Assembly (NCBI RefSeq): GCF_020171925.1
Contig: NZ_JAIVAR010000002.1
Coordinates: 682,001-746,000 of the forward strand
Reading direction: 5' to 3'
Source: Rossellomorea aquimaris
GTDB lineage: Bacteria; Bacillota; Bacilli; Bacillales; Bacillaceae_B
DNA length: 64,000 bases
Positions 36,532 to 45,617 of this stretch are shown here, piece by piece. The translations under genes and the position numbers were made by a program. Every line of letters starts with the position of its first letter. The first letter of the stretch is position 1. The notes beneath the pieces are model-generated. The model was not told the DNA's origin. It made no database searches and saw nothing but the letters and a program-made list of their open reading frames with translations.

Positions 36532-38094
36532 ATGGAAAACACGATTTACTCTCTCATCCCACCCCTTTTAGCCATCCTGATGGTTATTTTGACGAGACGC
36601 GTATTGCTCTCGCTGGGTGTAGGGATCATCGCTTCAGCACTACTTATCACAAATTTCTCTATCACAGGCACATTCAGTAAGATCTGGGAAGCCGTCAAGG
36701 GCATCTTTGTCGCCGACGGTGCACTGAATACGTGGAATGTGTACATCATTCTATTCTTATTGATTCTTGGCGTCATCACTGCATTCGTTAACATTTCAGG
36801 CGGAAGCCGCGCATTCGGTGAATGGGCGATGCAACGCGTGAAGACAAGAAGAGGAGCACAGCTACTCGCTGCTGTATTAGGTATCATTATTTTTATCGAT
36901 GACTATTTCAATGCGCTTGCGGTCGGTCAGGTATCAAGGCCGATCACGGACCGCCACAAGATTTCACGTGCTAAACTCGCATATATCATCGATTCTACGT
37001 CGGCTCCGGTCTGTGTGGTTTCTCCGGTATCGAGCTGGGGTGCCTACATCATCGGGATCATCGGGTCGATCTTGGCTGCTCATAGCATAACGGAATACAC
37101 GGCATTCTCGGCGTTCATTCAAATGATTCCGATGAATCTGTATGTATGGGCTGCACTATTATTAGTATTGGTCGTCGCATTCAAAGGGTTCGACTTCGGG
37201 AAAATGAAAGAACATGAAGACAGGGCGCTCGCGACAGGTGATCTGTATGACCCGCAAAAGGATATCCCTGGAGAACTTAAGAATGATCTTCCAATGAGTA
37301 CAAAAGGGACTGTCGGCGATCTCGCATGGCCGATCATCGCATTGATCGTCGGTACCGTGGGCATGATGCTCTGGACGGGTACAGAGGCAGTGGGATCCTT
37401 CGATCTTCTACCGGTGTTTGAAAACACGGATGTAACAAAATCATTATTATATGGTAGTTTATTCGCACTCGCGGTTGCACTGATCTTATTCTTCCGTCAA
37501 GTAAGCCTGAAAGGTGTGGAAGGCAGTGCAGTGGGTACAGCCATCGTAGAAGGAATTAAATCGATGCTGCCGGCTGTTTATATCCTTCTCTTCGCCTGGA
37601 CGATCGTTACATTGATCGACGAACTACAAACAGGAACATATTTGGCAGGCCTTGTTGAAAAATCCAACCTGCCGATTGAAATGTTGCCAGTCATCATTTT
37701 CCTTGTAGCTGGGGTCATGGCATTCTCAACAGGAACATCTTGGGGCTCATTTGGGATCCTGTTACCGATTGCCGGTGAAATCTCCGCTGCAACCGATGTA
37801 ACGATTTTACTTCCTGCGATGGCGGCGGTATTGGCTGGTTCAGTATTTGGGGATCACTGTTCACCGATCTCGGATACAACCATCCTTTCCTCCACAGGTG
37901 CAGGAAGCAATCATATCGACCACGTACTCACACAGCTCCCATATGCCATCATTGGTGCATTGGCGGCTACAATCGGTTATCTCGTGCTAGGGTTCACAGG
38001 AAGCACCCTACTGGGATTACTCGTAGTGATCGTGCTGGTCGTGGGAATTGGATTCATAAAAGGAAAGAGTTCAGACACAGCAGTTTCAGAATAA
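36532..38094 (+). CDS. NhaC-family transporter under lysine control (probable lysine transporter LysW-type)
   Basis: Membrane protein of 520 residues with 11-13 helices of the NhaC/ion-transporter superfamily. Family motifs are IIIFIDDYFNALAVGQVSRPI near residue 120 and a late FGDHCSPISDTTILSSTGAGS. NhaC proteins exchange sodium and protons, but members directly behind lysine riboswitches have been proposed to import lysine (the LysW group). The riboswitch here makes lysine the most likely substrate; this is inference from regulation. The ATG follows TAGGAGGACATT. It is monocistronic with a terminator. Confidence 0.88.
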   Translation: MENTIYSLIPPLLAILMVILTRRVLLSLGVGIIASALLITNFSITGTFSKIWEAVKGIFVADGALNTWNVYIILFLLILGVITAFVNISGGSRAFGEWAMQRVKTRRGAQLLAAVLGIIIFIDDYFNALAVGQVSRPITDRHKISRAKLAYIIDSTSAPVCVVSPVSSWGAYIIGIIGSILAAHSITEYTAFSAFIQMIPMNLYVWAALLLVLVVAFKGFDFGKMKEHEDRALATGDLYDPQKDIPGELKNDLPMSTKGTVGDLAWPIIALIVGTVGMMLWTGTEAVGSFDLLPVFENTDVTKSLLYGSLFALAVALILFFRQVSLKGVEGSAVGTAIVEGIKSMLPAVYILLFAWTIVTLIDELQTGTYLAGLVEKSNLPIEMLPVIIFLVAGVMAFSTGTSWGSFGILLPIAGEISAATDVTILLPAMAAVLAGSVFGDHCSPISDTTILSSTGAGSNHIDHVLTQLPYAIIGALAATIGYLVLGFTGSTLLGLLVVIVLVVGIGFIKGKSSDTAVSE

Positions 38095-38127
38095 AGAACA
38101 TGCTGGATGAATTACCAGAAGCAAATC

Positions 38128-38170
38128 AAAACGCACTGTGTTTCATGATGAAACGACAGTGCGTTTTTTT
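38128..38170 (+). terminator. Terminator of the lysine-controlled transporter gene
   Basis: AAAACGCACTGT pairs with ACAGTGCGTTTT around an inner TTTCAT/ATGAAA stem, followed by T residues. Confidence 0.88.
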
Positions 38171-38298
38171 AGATTTTAGAAACTTAAATAAAAATATGAT
38201 TCATACGATTGAGTTAATCAAAGGGAAGGTATATGGAATAGAGAATAAGTAAATGTGTTAAAATCAGAATAGTCTAAAAATAACCAAGGGGGGATCGT

Positions 38299-38715
38299 AT
38301 GTCCTATGAAGAAAATTGTCCTTTTTGTAATCCCAAGGAAGATAAGGACCAAAATATTTTATCCGAAAACGAAAGTTGTTACTTGTTACAGCATAATAAG
38401 CAACAAGATGTGTTAGAGGGATGTGCTGTAATCGTACCAAAAAAACATCACGCCAATGCCTTTGAGTTAACTAAGCAGGAATGGAATGATACATATGAAC
38501 TCTTACAAAACGCAAAAGAGTATCTAGATAAAGAGTTTTCGCCTGATGGCTATACACTGGGATGGAATGTAGGTGAAGTTTCCAATCAGTTTATTTTCCA
38601 CAGTCATTTTCATGTTATCCCAAGATACAACGACGAGCCGTTAGCTGGTAAAGGTGTACGGTACTGGTTAAAACAGCCTGAAAATAAAAGAGAAAAACTA
38701 AAGGTAAGAAATTAG
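38299..38715 (+). CDS. HIT family nucleotide-binding protein
   Basis: Histidine-triad protein of 138 residues. The triad is FHSHFHVIPRY near residue 108, with an upstream CPFCNP zinc-like cysteine pair at residues 7-10 and the C-terminal tryptophan (RYWLKQPE). HIT hydrolases cleave nucleoside phosphoramidates or dinucleotide polyphosphates, and the exact substrate is unknown. The ATG follows AAGGGGGGATC. It is not part of the B. subtilis yun-yut order and is more AT-rich than its neighbours, which hints at acquisition. A perfect terminator hairpin follows. Confidence 0.88.
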   Translation: MSYEENCPFCNPKEDKDQNILSENESCYLLQHNKQQDVLEGCAVIVPKKHHANAFELTKQEWNDTYELLQNAKEYLDKEFSPDGYTLGWNVGEVSNQFIFHSHFHVIPRYNDEPLAGKGVRYWLKQPENKREKLKVRN

Positions 38716-38786
38716 CCATATTCTAAAGGGCCATTTAATGGAGAAAGCATTAAAAATGTAGACAGAGAAGGGTGTTTTATACTAAC

Positions 38787-38836
38787 TAAAAACTGAACCG
38801 TTATCCCTTTTAAAAGGCATAACGGTTCAGTTTTTA
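38787..38836 (+). terminator. Terminator hairpin after the HIT gene
   Basis: AAAAACTGAACCGTTAT pairs perfectly with ATAACGGTTCAGTTTTT. The arms resemble the terminal repeat of the 18137-19734 element, which may be chance. Confidence 0.85.
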
Positions 38837-38875
38837 GTTTGAAATCACCTTTCGATTCAGCTCTCTACAGCGGTG

Positions 38876-38975
38876 GATCTGAGTATCCAACAATAGGGGA
38901 GGCAGCCCTGCTTACGGAGTAGCTCAAGTGCTACAGCGGAAAGCGAAGTCTTGCACGGAAATCATTAGCGGTATT
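38876..38975. repeat. Partial copy of the multi-palindromic repeat
   Basis: The right end, GCGGAAAGCGAAGTCTTGCA plus the following CGGAAATCA and AGCGGTATT, is nearly identical to the end of the element at 12062. The left part is decayed. The surrounding 420-base gap shows no gene. Confidence 0.7.
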
Positions 38976-39136
38976 AGATAGCCTACACTAAAATTGCCCA
39001 AGTTTAGTAAGGTTTTTATGCCCAGCTCCAGTGGCCGCAGCCTTTTAAAAACTTCCATTAAATAGAAGATAGATCTAGCCACACTTCTACCCGTCAACAT
39101 TTCCTCATATCTATTGGAATAGAGAGGTGAGCTGAT

Positions 39137-40615
39137 GTGAAGGTAAAAGTGATTGGTTACGATGACTTAAACTATCCGAATGACTTATTATCCATTGTGA
39201 GGGATGGTCTGCCGAAAGCGGAGTATCATCCAAAGCGTGTATTGATCTTAGGGGGAGGGATGTCTGGGCTGGTTGCGGCATCCTTGCTCAAACAAGCAGG
39301 TCATAAAGTGACTATTTTAGAAGGAAATGATCGGATAGGGGGCAGGGTCTATACGGTGCGGGAACCGTTCACGTGCGGTAATTACCTTGATTTCGGGGCG
39401 ATGAGGATTCCTGAAAATCATGAGCTTGTATTTGAATATATCAAAAGATTCAACCTTCCTGTAAATCGCTTCTTGAATTCCACCCCTCAGGATATGTTGT
39501 TTGTAAACAATGTCCTGGTCTCGAAAAAGGAGTATAGAAGGAACCCTGAAATATTGCGCTTCCCCCTCGAAGGTGAAGAAAAAGGGAAGAACGCCGCCGA
39601 GCTTTTCCTTGAAGCGACCCGGCCTTTTTTTGATGTGTATTCCGCCAGCACCTTAGAACAAAAGGATGAGTTGAAGAAGAAATATTCCAGTTACTCCATG
39701 GGCGATTATTTACTTGACAATCCGTTCGGGAAATCACTTTCAGAGAATGCAGTGCGGAAAATTGCCGTCATGTTGGGGATCGAGGGTTTCCCGGACTTCT
39801 CATTCATTGATATTATAACGGATATCATTTATCCCATATTCAGTGGAAACATTAAATTTTATGAAATAACCGGTGGAAATGATCAATTGCCCCGTTCATT
39901 TATCAACGGGTTGCAAAAAGAAATCAAGCTTAATCGCAAAGTGGAGAAAATCATCCAGGACGATGGAGGTGTCTCTGTAAAGACGATGAACCCTGTTACA
40001 GGGAAGCAATCTCGATATACTGGGGACTATGCCATCGTAACCATGCCATTCACAGTCCTTCAATTCGTTGATATTGTTCCATATGATTCAGTCTCGTTTA
40101 AAAAATGGCAGGCAATTAGGGAAGTGAACAATATCCAGGCAGTGAAGATCGGCATTGAGTTTAAAAGCAGGTTCTGGGAGAAAATGGGCTATGGCAATAT
40201 AACCAGTGACCTGCCGCTAAAATTCACTTACATCCCTAGCCACGGGATCGGTTCAGACGGACCGGGTGTATTATTGGCAAGCTACAGCTGGGGAAGCGAT
40301 GCTGTATTATGGAATAGCTTATCGGATAAAGAATTGGTTCGACTCGTGTTGAAGGACTTAGCCAAAATCTATGGCAACATCGTCTATACAGAATTCCTGC
40401 AGGCTGTTTGGTTCAACTGGGGGCAAAACCCATATTCAGCCGGATGTTTCACACTGTTCACCCCCCAGCAGCAGAAAAACTTTGATGAGTTCACCCGGAA
40501 ACCGGAAGGAAGGCTACATTTTGCCGGAGAACATACTTCCTCTTTTCATGGCTGGATGGAGGGGGCAGTGGAATCAGGGATCAGGACAGCATATGAAATC
40601 CATCATAGAAAATGA
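39137..40615 (+). CDS. Flavin monoamine oxidase family protein
   Basis: FAD-dependent amine oxidase of 492 residues. The dinucleotide-binding motif is RVLILGGGMSGLVAASLLKQAGHKVTILEGNDRIGGR (residues 34-70), followed by FDFGAMRIPE-like substrate-side sequence and the C-terminal FAD motif FAGEHTSSFHGWMEGAVESG. It has no signal peptide, so it probably oxidises amino acids or amines in the cytoplasm, releasing hydrogen peroxide and ammonia. The start is GTG after GAGAGGTGAG. It lies alone between a HIT gene and an NSS transporter; shared amine substrates with that transporter are possible but unproven. Confidence 0.88.
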   Translation: MKVKVIGYDDLNYPNDLLSIVRDGLPKAEYHPKRVLILGGGMSGLVAASLLKQAGHKVTILEGNDRIGGRVYTVREPFTCGNYLDFGAMRIPENHELVFEYIKRFNLPVNRFLNSTPQDMLFVNNVLVSKKEYRRNPEILRFPLEGEEKGKNAAELFLEATRPFFDVYSASTLEQKDELKKKYSSYSMGDYLLDNPFGKSLSENAVRKIAVMLGIEGFPDFSFIDIITDIIYPIFSGNIKFYEITGGNDQLPRSFINGLQKEIKLNRKVEKIIQDDGGVSVKTMNPVTGKQSRYTGDYAIVTMPFTVLQFVDIVPYDSVSFKKWQAIREVNNIQAVKIGIEFKSRFWEKMGYGNITSDLPLKFTYIPSHGIGSDGPGVLLASYSWGSDAVLWNSLSDKELVRLVLKDLAKIYGNIVYTEFLQAVWFNWGQNPYSAGCFTLFTPQQQKNFDEFTRKPEGRLHFAGEHTSSFHGWMEGAVESGIRTAYEIHHRK

Positions 40616-40733
40616 CGTAGTAAATTTTACTGGTAAATGGAAGTAAATAGTTATATATTTACATGGATTTTTCTGATAGAGGGAAAATCGAACTATAAAA
40701 ATAGAAGATGTCCCTAAAATAGAAAAAATAGCT

Positions 40734-40762
40734 TTGACAATTGTCCTAGAACTAGCTATACT
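40734..40762 (+). promoter_or_regulatory. Promoter of the NSS transporter genes
   Basis: A consensus -35 TTGACA and a -10 TATACT are 17 bases apart. Confidence 0.85.
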
Positions 40763-40795
40763 GACCTTAGATTAAATAATCTGAAAATATAAAAA

Positions 40796-40825
40796 TTTCA
40801 ATTACCTTTTAACTGGTAATTGAAA
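40796..40825 (+). promoter_or_regulatory. Leader hairpin just before the NSS ribosome site
   Basis: TTTCAATTACC and GGTAATTGAAA are exact inverse repeats with an 8-base loop. The 3' arm ends 7 bases before AGGGGGG, so the hairpin could influence message stability or ribosome access. Confidence 0.6.
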
Positions 40826-40844
40826 AGTTCAGGGGGGAACCAAC

Positions 40845-42371
40845 ATGGAAAATCGTGCCCAGTTTGGAACACGCGCAGGATTTATCCTGGCTGCAGTGGG
40901 ATCTGCAATCGGTTTGGGAAACATTTGGCGTTTTCCGGCGGTCGCATATGAAAATGGTGGGGGAGCATTCTTCATTCCGTATCTTTTTGCTCTATTGACT
41001 GCAGGTATTCCATTGCTCGTATTGGAATTCACGATCGGACATAAGTACCGCGGATCTGCACCATTATCCTATTTCAGAATGAATAAGAAAACAGAATGGC
41101 TCGGGTGGTGGCAAGTACTCGTTGCATTTGTCATTTCAACCTATTATGCCGTCATCATCGCATGGGCGATGGCGTACAGTGTATTCGCCTTCAACAAAGG
41201 CTGGGGAGACGATACGGAAGGATTCCTATTCGGAGAATACCTGAAGCTTTCCGTCGATCCGGGACAGACTGGAAGTATCGTAGGTGGAGTCTTCATCCCG
41301 CTCGTACTTGTATGGGTCATTACATTGGGTATCCTTTTCAAAGGTGTAAAGAAAGGTATCGAAGTAGCGAACAAGATCTTTATTCCTGCACTAGTAATTT
41401 TATTCTTGATCATTGTGGTTCGCGCATTAACGTTACCTGGGGCACTTGAAGGATTGGATGCATTCTTCAAACCTGATTTCAGTAAGATCGCAGACCCTGG
41501 TGTATGGGTCGCAGCATATGGACAGATCTTCTTCAGTTTATCGATTGCCTTTGCAATCATGATCACATACTCAAGTTATCTTCCAAAGAAATCGGATATT
41601 ACGAATAACGCATTCATCACAGGTTTCAGTAACTCTGGATTCGAGCTTCTTGCCGGTATCGGGGTATTCGCGGCACTTGGTTTCATGGCTCAATCCCAAG
41701 GTGTGGGAGTTGAGGAAGTGGTAAGCGGCGGTGTCGGCCTGGCATTCGTTGTATTCCCGCAGATCATCAATGAGTTCCCTGCACTTAATGGTTTGTTTGG
41801 CTTCTTGTTCTTTGCGTCACTCGTTCTTGCAGGGTTATCATCACTCATCTCGATCTCCGAGACATATGTGGCGGCGGTATCCGAGAAATTTGGACTTTCC
41901 CGTACGAAGGCTGTGGCATTCGGTGGAGGGCTTTCTGCCATCATCTCGATTTTGTTTGCAACCCAGGGTGGTTTATTATTCCTTGATGTTGCCGACTACT
42001 TCATCAATCAATTCGGTGTAGCATTCATCGGATTAGTGGAAGTCGTTGTAGTGGCTTGGTTCTTACGCAAGATCAACACATTCAAGGACCATTCAAATGG
42101 CATCTCAGATATCCAGCTTGGCGGCTGGTGGAAGCTTTGCCTAGGTGTCATCACACCGGTTGTACTTGGATGGATGATGTTCGGATTATTCAAGATGAAT
42201 CTTCTTAAAGAATTCGATACGGAAACAGGTAACTATGGAGGATACTCGGATGCATTTGTCCTCTATAGCGGCTGGTTCGTAGCAGCATTCGCTCTGATTA
42301 TCGGAGTCGCATTCACCTTTAAGCGTTGGCATTCAAAGGCAGAAGCTGAAAGCTATAAGGAGGTAAGCTGA
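40845..42371 (+). CDS. Neurotransmitter:sodium symporter (NSS) family transporter
   Basis: Sodium-dependent amino acid symporter of 508 residues with about 11-12 helices. The opening FGTRAGFILAAVGSAIGLGNIWRFP is the family signature that builds the sodium and substrate site in helix 1, and SLSIAFAIMITYSSY corresponds to helix 6. A 35-residue membrane peptide gene follows directly, an arrangement of methionine/alanine importers (MetP-MetS of Corynebacterium). Methionine or alanine uptake is therefore likely, by inference. The ATG follows AGGGGGGAACC; promoter and leader hairpin lie upstream. Confidence 0.92.
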   Translation: MENRAQFGTRAGFILAAVGSAIGLGNIWRFPAVAYENGGGAFFIPYLFALLTAGIPLLVLEFTIGHKYRGSAPLSYFRMNKKTEWLGWWQVLVAFVISTYYAVIIAWAMAYSVFAFNKGWGDDTEGFLFGEYLKLSVDPGQTGSIVGGVFIPLVLVWVITLGILFKGVKKGIEVANKIFIPALVILFLIIVVRALTLPGALEGLDAFFKPDFSKIADPGVWVAAYGQIFFSLSIAFAIMITYSSYLPKKSDITNNAFITGFSNSGFELLAGIGVFAALGFMAQSQGVGVEEVVSGGVGLAFVVFPQIINEFPALNGLFGFLFFASLVLAGLSSLISISETYVAAVSEKFGLSRTKAVAFGGGLSAIISILFATQGGLLFLDVADYFINQFGVAFIGLVEVVVVAWFLRKINTFKDHSNGISDIQLGGWWKLCLGVITPVVLGWMMFGLFKMNLLKEFDTETGNYGGYSDAFVLYSGWFVAAFALIIGVAFTFKRWHSKAEAESYKEVS

Positions 42372-42372
42372 C

Positions 42373-42480
42373 ATGAGCGGTAGTGCAATTATAATGTTGG
42401 TTGTCGGTGTCGTCATCATTTGGGGAGGCCTTGCGGCAAGCATCACCAATGCGGTATCGAAATCGAAAAAAGCATCATAA
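42373..42480 (+). CDS. Small subunit of methionine/alanine-type NSS importer
   Basis: A 35-residue peptide, MSGSAIIMLVVGVVIIWGGL and then a short basic tail ending KSKKAS: one transmembrane helix with a positive cytoplasmic end. It starts one base after the transporter stop codon, with AAGGAGGTAAG as ribosome site inside the end of the larger gene. It fits the methionine/alanine importer small subunit family (MetS-like), which the large subunit needs for transport. It is easily missed because of its size. Confidence 0.88.
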   Translation: MSGSAIIMLVVGVVIIWGGLAASITNAVSKSKKAS

Positions 42481-42488
42481 CGTAACAG

Positions 42489-42520
42489 AGGCAGGCGACG
42501 AACCTTCGTCGCCTGCTTTT
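42489..42520 (+). terminator. Terminator of the NSS operon
   Basis: AGGCAGGCGACGA pairs with TCGTCGCCTGC around a minimal loop, followed by TTTT. Confidence 0.9.
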
Positions 42521-42529
42521 ATTATGGCT

Positions 42530-42575
42530 GAAGGTACGTCCCTCATCGCTTTAAAGCGATGAGGGACGTACCTTC
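42530..42575. repeat. 46-bp perfect palindrome at the end of lytH
   Basis: Two 23-base arms (GAAGGTACGTCCCTCATCGC... and its exact inverse) meet at TTTAAA with no loop. The plus strand is followed by AATTTTTTC. It overlaps the lytH stop codon at its right edge and likely ends transcription, although the minus strand has no T-run directly after the stem. Confidence 0.85.
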
Positions 42576-43572
42576 AATTTTTTCTGCTTTTGATGCGGTC
42601 CTGGCGTTCCCATTGGCGTAAATGCGGATAAGGGTCGAAGGACCATTCTGTAAGACCATTGTCTTTGTACATGCCGTAATGGAGGTGCGGAGGGAATTTA
42701 CCCGATGTTCCGGGTGGTCCGTATCCTGAACTTCCCACTCCGCCGATCACCATTCCAGGTTCAACAATCTGCCCGACCTTCAAGTCTTTTGAAAAGCCGC
42801 TCAAATGTGCGAAGTAATGATACGTATTATTGATATCCCTGATTCCGATCCTCCAGCCTCCGTAGCGGTTCCAACCCTTCATCTCAATGATGCCGTATGA
42901 GGTCGCCCGAACTGGCACTCCGTAGTCTGCAAACAGGTCCGTCCCTTCATGGATGCGACGGCCACCCCAACCTCGGGCATCTCCCCATGTGTTCTTGTAG
43001 CTGTAATTGAACCGGAGAGGAAGAGGGAAAGCTTTATCGTTTAGATGGATCGTCCCGAAATGCTTATAGATCTTTGCCTTACCCATGATGATGCTGACGG
43101 TTTTATCCCGCTTATAATAGTCCCATAATGCAAGCTTGAAGTTGTCGCGGTCGATTCCATACTGTAGGACAAAATCTGTAAATGCCGCAAGGATGTCTTC
43201 ATCACTCTGGATGCTTGCTTTACCGTCGAAATCCCCATCCCTTCCAAATCCATTGAAAAGGGCAATGGTTTTAGGATTTTCATCCTGCTCGACAGGATTC
43301 AAGGGACCGGCCCAAGTCTCAGGATCAATATAAATGGAGATCAAAGAGGAGGGCTTCTCACGATCTTTGCGTGCGAATCGCAAGCTGCGTTCGTATTGAT
43401 CGACTGCAGCAAGATAATACCATGGGATACCAGTGATTGCCTCGCTCTTCTGAAACAGTTCCATTCGTTTTGTGTGTATTTGTTCTTCTGACAATTTCTC
43501 TTCTGCATGTGTCTCTACAGGAGTTATCAGAGTACAGAGAATGAGGAAGGCCAGAACGGTTCGTATATACAA
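42574..43572 (-). CDS. lytH: Sporulation L-Ala-D-Glu peptidase LytH (M23 family)
   Basis: Secreted peptidoglycan peptidase of 332 residues with a signal peptide ending at THA-EE (residue 23). The M23 zinc motifs are in the C-terminal third: HEGTD (H-x3-D) and HLHYG (H-x-H), with the linking strand YFAHLSGF. In B. subtilis LytH, made in the mother cell under SigK, trims cortex side chains during spore maturation. The N-terminal half, rich in aromatic residues, is typical of LytH. It is read leftward, divergent from lipA. Its stop codon lies in the edge of a perfect palindrome. Confidence 0.93.
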   Translation of the reverse strand: MYIRTVLAFLILCTLITPVETHAEEKLSEEQIHTKRMELFQKSEAITGIPWYYLAAVDQYERSLRFARKDREKPSSLISIYIDPETWAGPLNPVEQDENPKTIALFNGFGRDGDFDGKASIQSDEDILAAFTDFVLQYGIDRDNFKLALWDYYKRDKTVSIIMGKAKIYKHFGTIHLNDKAFPLPLRFNYSYKNTWGDARGWGGRRIHEGTDLFADYGVPVRATSYGIIEMKGWNRYGGWRIGIRDINNTYHYFAHLSGFSKDLKVGQIVEPGMVIGGVGSSGYGPPGTSGKFPPHLHYGMYKDNGLTEWSFDPYPHLRQWERQDRIKSRKN

Positions 43573-43797
43573 GTAAATCCCTCCAACTTAGAGTTCTACC
43601 TTTAGTTTGTGACGAGCAACGGGATTCATAATCATCAATAAATGGTAATAGAGTAACATGCTTGTGTTCGTATTTTTAGTATGATAAAGTGACAAAAGAA
43701 GTATATTGATGATGGCTTTTTTTACATAGAAGGAACGATCAGTAAGCGTTTCACTCTTTGCCTAAATCAGAAATAGTTAGGATTGGAGATGAGGGGT

Positions 43798-44718
43798 ATG
43801 ACGAAGAAAGACGAATATGTTCGTAAACCGGATTGGCTCAAGATCAAGCTGAATACGAACGATAACTATATGGGCTTGAAAAAAATGATGCGTGAGAAGA
43901 ATCTTCATACCGTATGTGAAGAGGCACGATGCCCGAATATCCATGAATGCTGGGGAACTAGAAGAACGGCCACATTCATGATCCTTGGGGATGTATGTAC
44001 ACGTGCATGCCGCTTCTGTGCAGTCAAGACAGGACTTCCGAATGAGTTGGACCTTAAGGAACCTGAACGCGTTGCGGATTCAGTGCAATTGATGAACCTG
44101 AAGCATGTTGTCATCACGGCTGTTGCCCGCGATGATCTAAAAGATGGTGGATCTCAAGTGTTCGCTGAAACGGTCCGTGCCATCCGCCGTAAAAGTCCTT
44201 TCACATCCATCGAAGTATTGCCTTCCGATATGGGTGGTGTATTCGAGAACATCAAGACCCTGATGGATGCGAAACCTGATATCATGAACTATAACATCGA
44301 AACGGTTCGCCGTTTGACTCCGAGAGTCCGCGCCCGTGCAACATATGACCGCACGCTCGAATTCCTTCGCCGTGCGAAGGAATTGAATCCGGATATCCCG
44401 ACAAAGTCAAGCATCATGGTCGGCCTTGGGGAAACAAAGGAAGAAATCCTCGAGACATTTGACGATCTTCGTGCCAACAACGTGGATATCGTGACACTCG
44501 GTCAATATCTGCAACCTACGAAGAAACATCTGAAGGTACAGAAATATTACCATCCTGATGAATTTGCAGAGCTTCGTGAAGCTGCGATGGAAAAAGGATT
44601 CAGTCACTGTGAAGCAGGGCCGCTTGTGCGTTCTTCTTATCATGCAGATGAGCAGGTGAATGCTGCAGCCAAGGCTAAACAGGAAGCTGGAGAGAAAGAA
44701 TTGAAACAACAAGCATAA
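43798..44718 (+). CDS. lipA: Lipoyl synthase LipA
   Basis: Radical-SAM enzyme of 306 residues that inserts two sulfurs into octanoyl groups to make lipoate. It has two [4Fe-4S] sites: C40-C45-C51 ([12 protein letters not shown]), the auxiliary cluster used as sulfur donor, and C67-C71-C74 (CTRACRFC), the SAM-binding cluster. The ATG at 43798 follows GGAGATGAGGGG and begins [13 protein letters not shown]; the upstream in-frame TTG lacks conservation. It depends on Suf-made clusters and acts on proteins such as GcvH, both encoded in this window. It is followed by a long bidirectional terminator. Confidence 0.97.
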   Translation: MTKKDEYVRKPDWLKIKLNTNDNYMGLKKMMREKNLHTVCEEARCPNIHECWGTRRTATFMILGDVCTRACRFCAVKTGLPNELDLKEPERVADSVQLMNLKHVVITAVARDDLKDGGSQVFAETVRAIRRKSPFTSIEVLPSDMGGVFENIKTLMDAKPDIMNYNIETVRRLTPRVRARATYDRTLEFLRRAKELNPDIPTKSSIMVGLGETKEEILETFDDLRANNVDIVTLGQYLQPTKKHLKVQKYYHPDEFAELREAAMEKGFSHCEAGPLVRSSYHADEQVNAAAKAKQEAGEKELKQQA

Positions 44719-44721
44719 ATG

Positions 44722-44766
44722 AAAAGGACTGACTTATGAGATGTCTCTCTTAGTCAGTCCTTTTTT
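44722..44766. terminator. Bidirectional terminator between lipA and yutC
   Basis: AAAAGGACTGACT and AGTCAGTCCTTTT are exact inverse arms around an inner loop, with T-runs usable on both strands. Confidence 0.88.
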
Positions 44767-44787
44767 ACAAGCATATATGGGACTTTG

Positions 44788-45501
44788 TCAGTCCATCATG
44801 GAGCCGGTTGTGTCGTTGCGTTTTTGTCGATTTTTATTGATTTGATGGACGTCATCTTCACCCATATATTGTTCGTCGATCATTTCACCATTCGCGTTCT
44901 CACCTGCGTCGATGTCTTTTCCCTGTGGAGAAGCTTTCAGCATCTGGTCGATGGTATCGTCAATCGCGGTATTGACGTTGTTTGAATCACTGTCCATCTT
45001 CGCCAGGTTTTCCACATTCTGCATCAGGTTGGGATCATCCGTCACATACACGTGATACCAGCGGGGAATGACGGACATGGCGGTTTTCTTCACCTGATCG
45101 GCTACATTGAAGCGTGCATCCTTGTCTTTTTTATCGGTTTTATACGAAATCAATACTTCTTCATCCGTGACAAGGGTTGCACAGTCTTCTACATTTGGTA
45201 TGGCTACGCTCATTTTACTGATGCTGTCGGCAACCTTCTCCCTGTCCAAGCGATACATATTCTTATTTGAAATGGTCTGTCCTTGTATTGGGCTTTTCTG
45301 CTGGCGGACATAGCCGAAGTCTTCCCCATTTTTCATGGAATCTTTGCTGACATTCTCATTATAAAGTTCTTCTTGATCATTTACATTGATCGTATTTCCA
45401 TTATCGTGGAACATCTCTTCATTCGCTTTGTCTATGCCACTGCAAGCAGTCCCTAATAAAGCAAAGCTCAAGACCGTCGTACCAAGAATATATTTGTTCA
45501 A
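44788..45501 (-). CDS. yutC: YhcN/YlaJ family sporulation lipoprotein YutC
   Basis: Lipoprotein of about 237 residues. The TTG at 45501, 9 bases after AGGGGGTG, gives MNKYILGTTVLS, and the lipobox is LLGTAC with the lipidated cysteine near residue 20. The core region DREKVADSISKMSVAIPNVEDCATLVTDEEVLISY, followed by KKTAMSVIPRWYHVYVTDDPN, is the YhcN/YlaJ fold found in spore inner-membrane lipoproteins. The tail is acidic and asparagine-rich. The location between lipA and yutD fits yutC. A role in germination or outgrowth is suggested by the family. Confidence 0.88.
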   Translation of the reverse strand: MNKYILGTTVLSFALLGTACSGIDKANEEMFHDNGNTINVNDQEELYNENVSKDSMKNGEDFGYVRQQKSPIQGQTISNKNMYRLDREKVADSISKMSVAIPNVEDCATLVTDEEVLISYKTDKKDKDARFNVADQVKKTAMSVIPRWYHVYVTDDPNLMQNVENLAKMDSDSNNVNTAIDDTIDQMLKASPQGKDIDAGENANGEMIDEQYMGEDDVHQINKNRQKRNDTTGSMMD

Positions 45502-45617
45502 GTGAAACACCCCCTATTTGTTAGGGTGACCATCTCAAAATATAATTTTTCATAGTAATTAATGGACAATCCGTTATAATTTATAATAAGGATAATGGAA
45601 GAAAGAAGGTGGATGGA

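Noticed and set aside
38787-38836. Solo copy of the mobile-element terminal repeat
   Set aside because: The arms resemble the repeat end (TAACGGTTCAGTTTT), but there is no target duplication, and it works as an ordinary terminator of the HIT gene.
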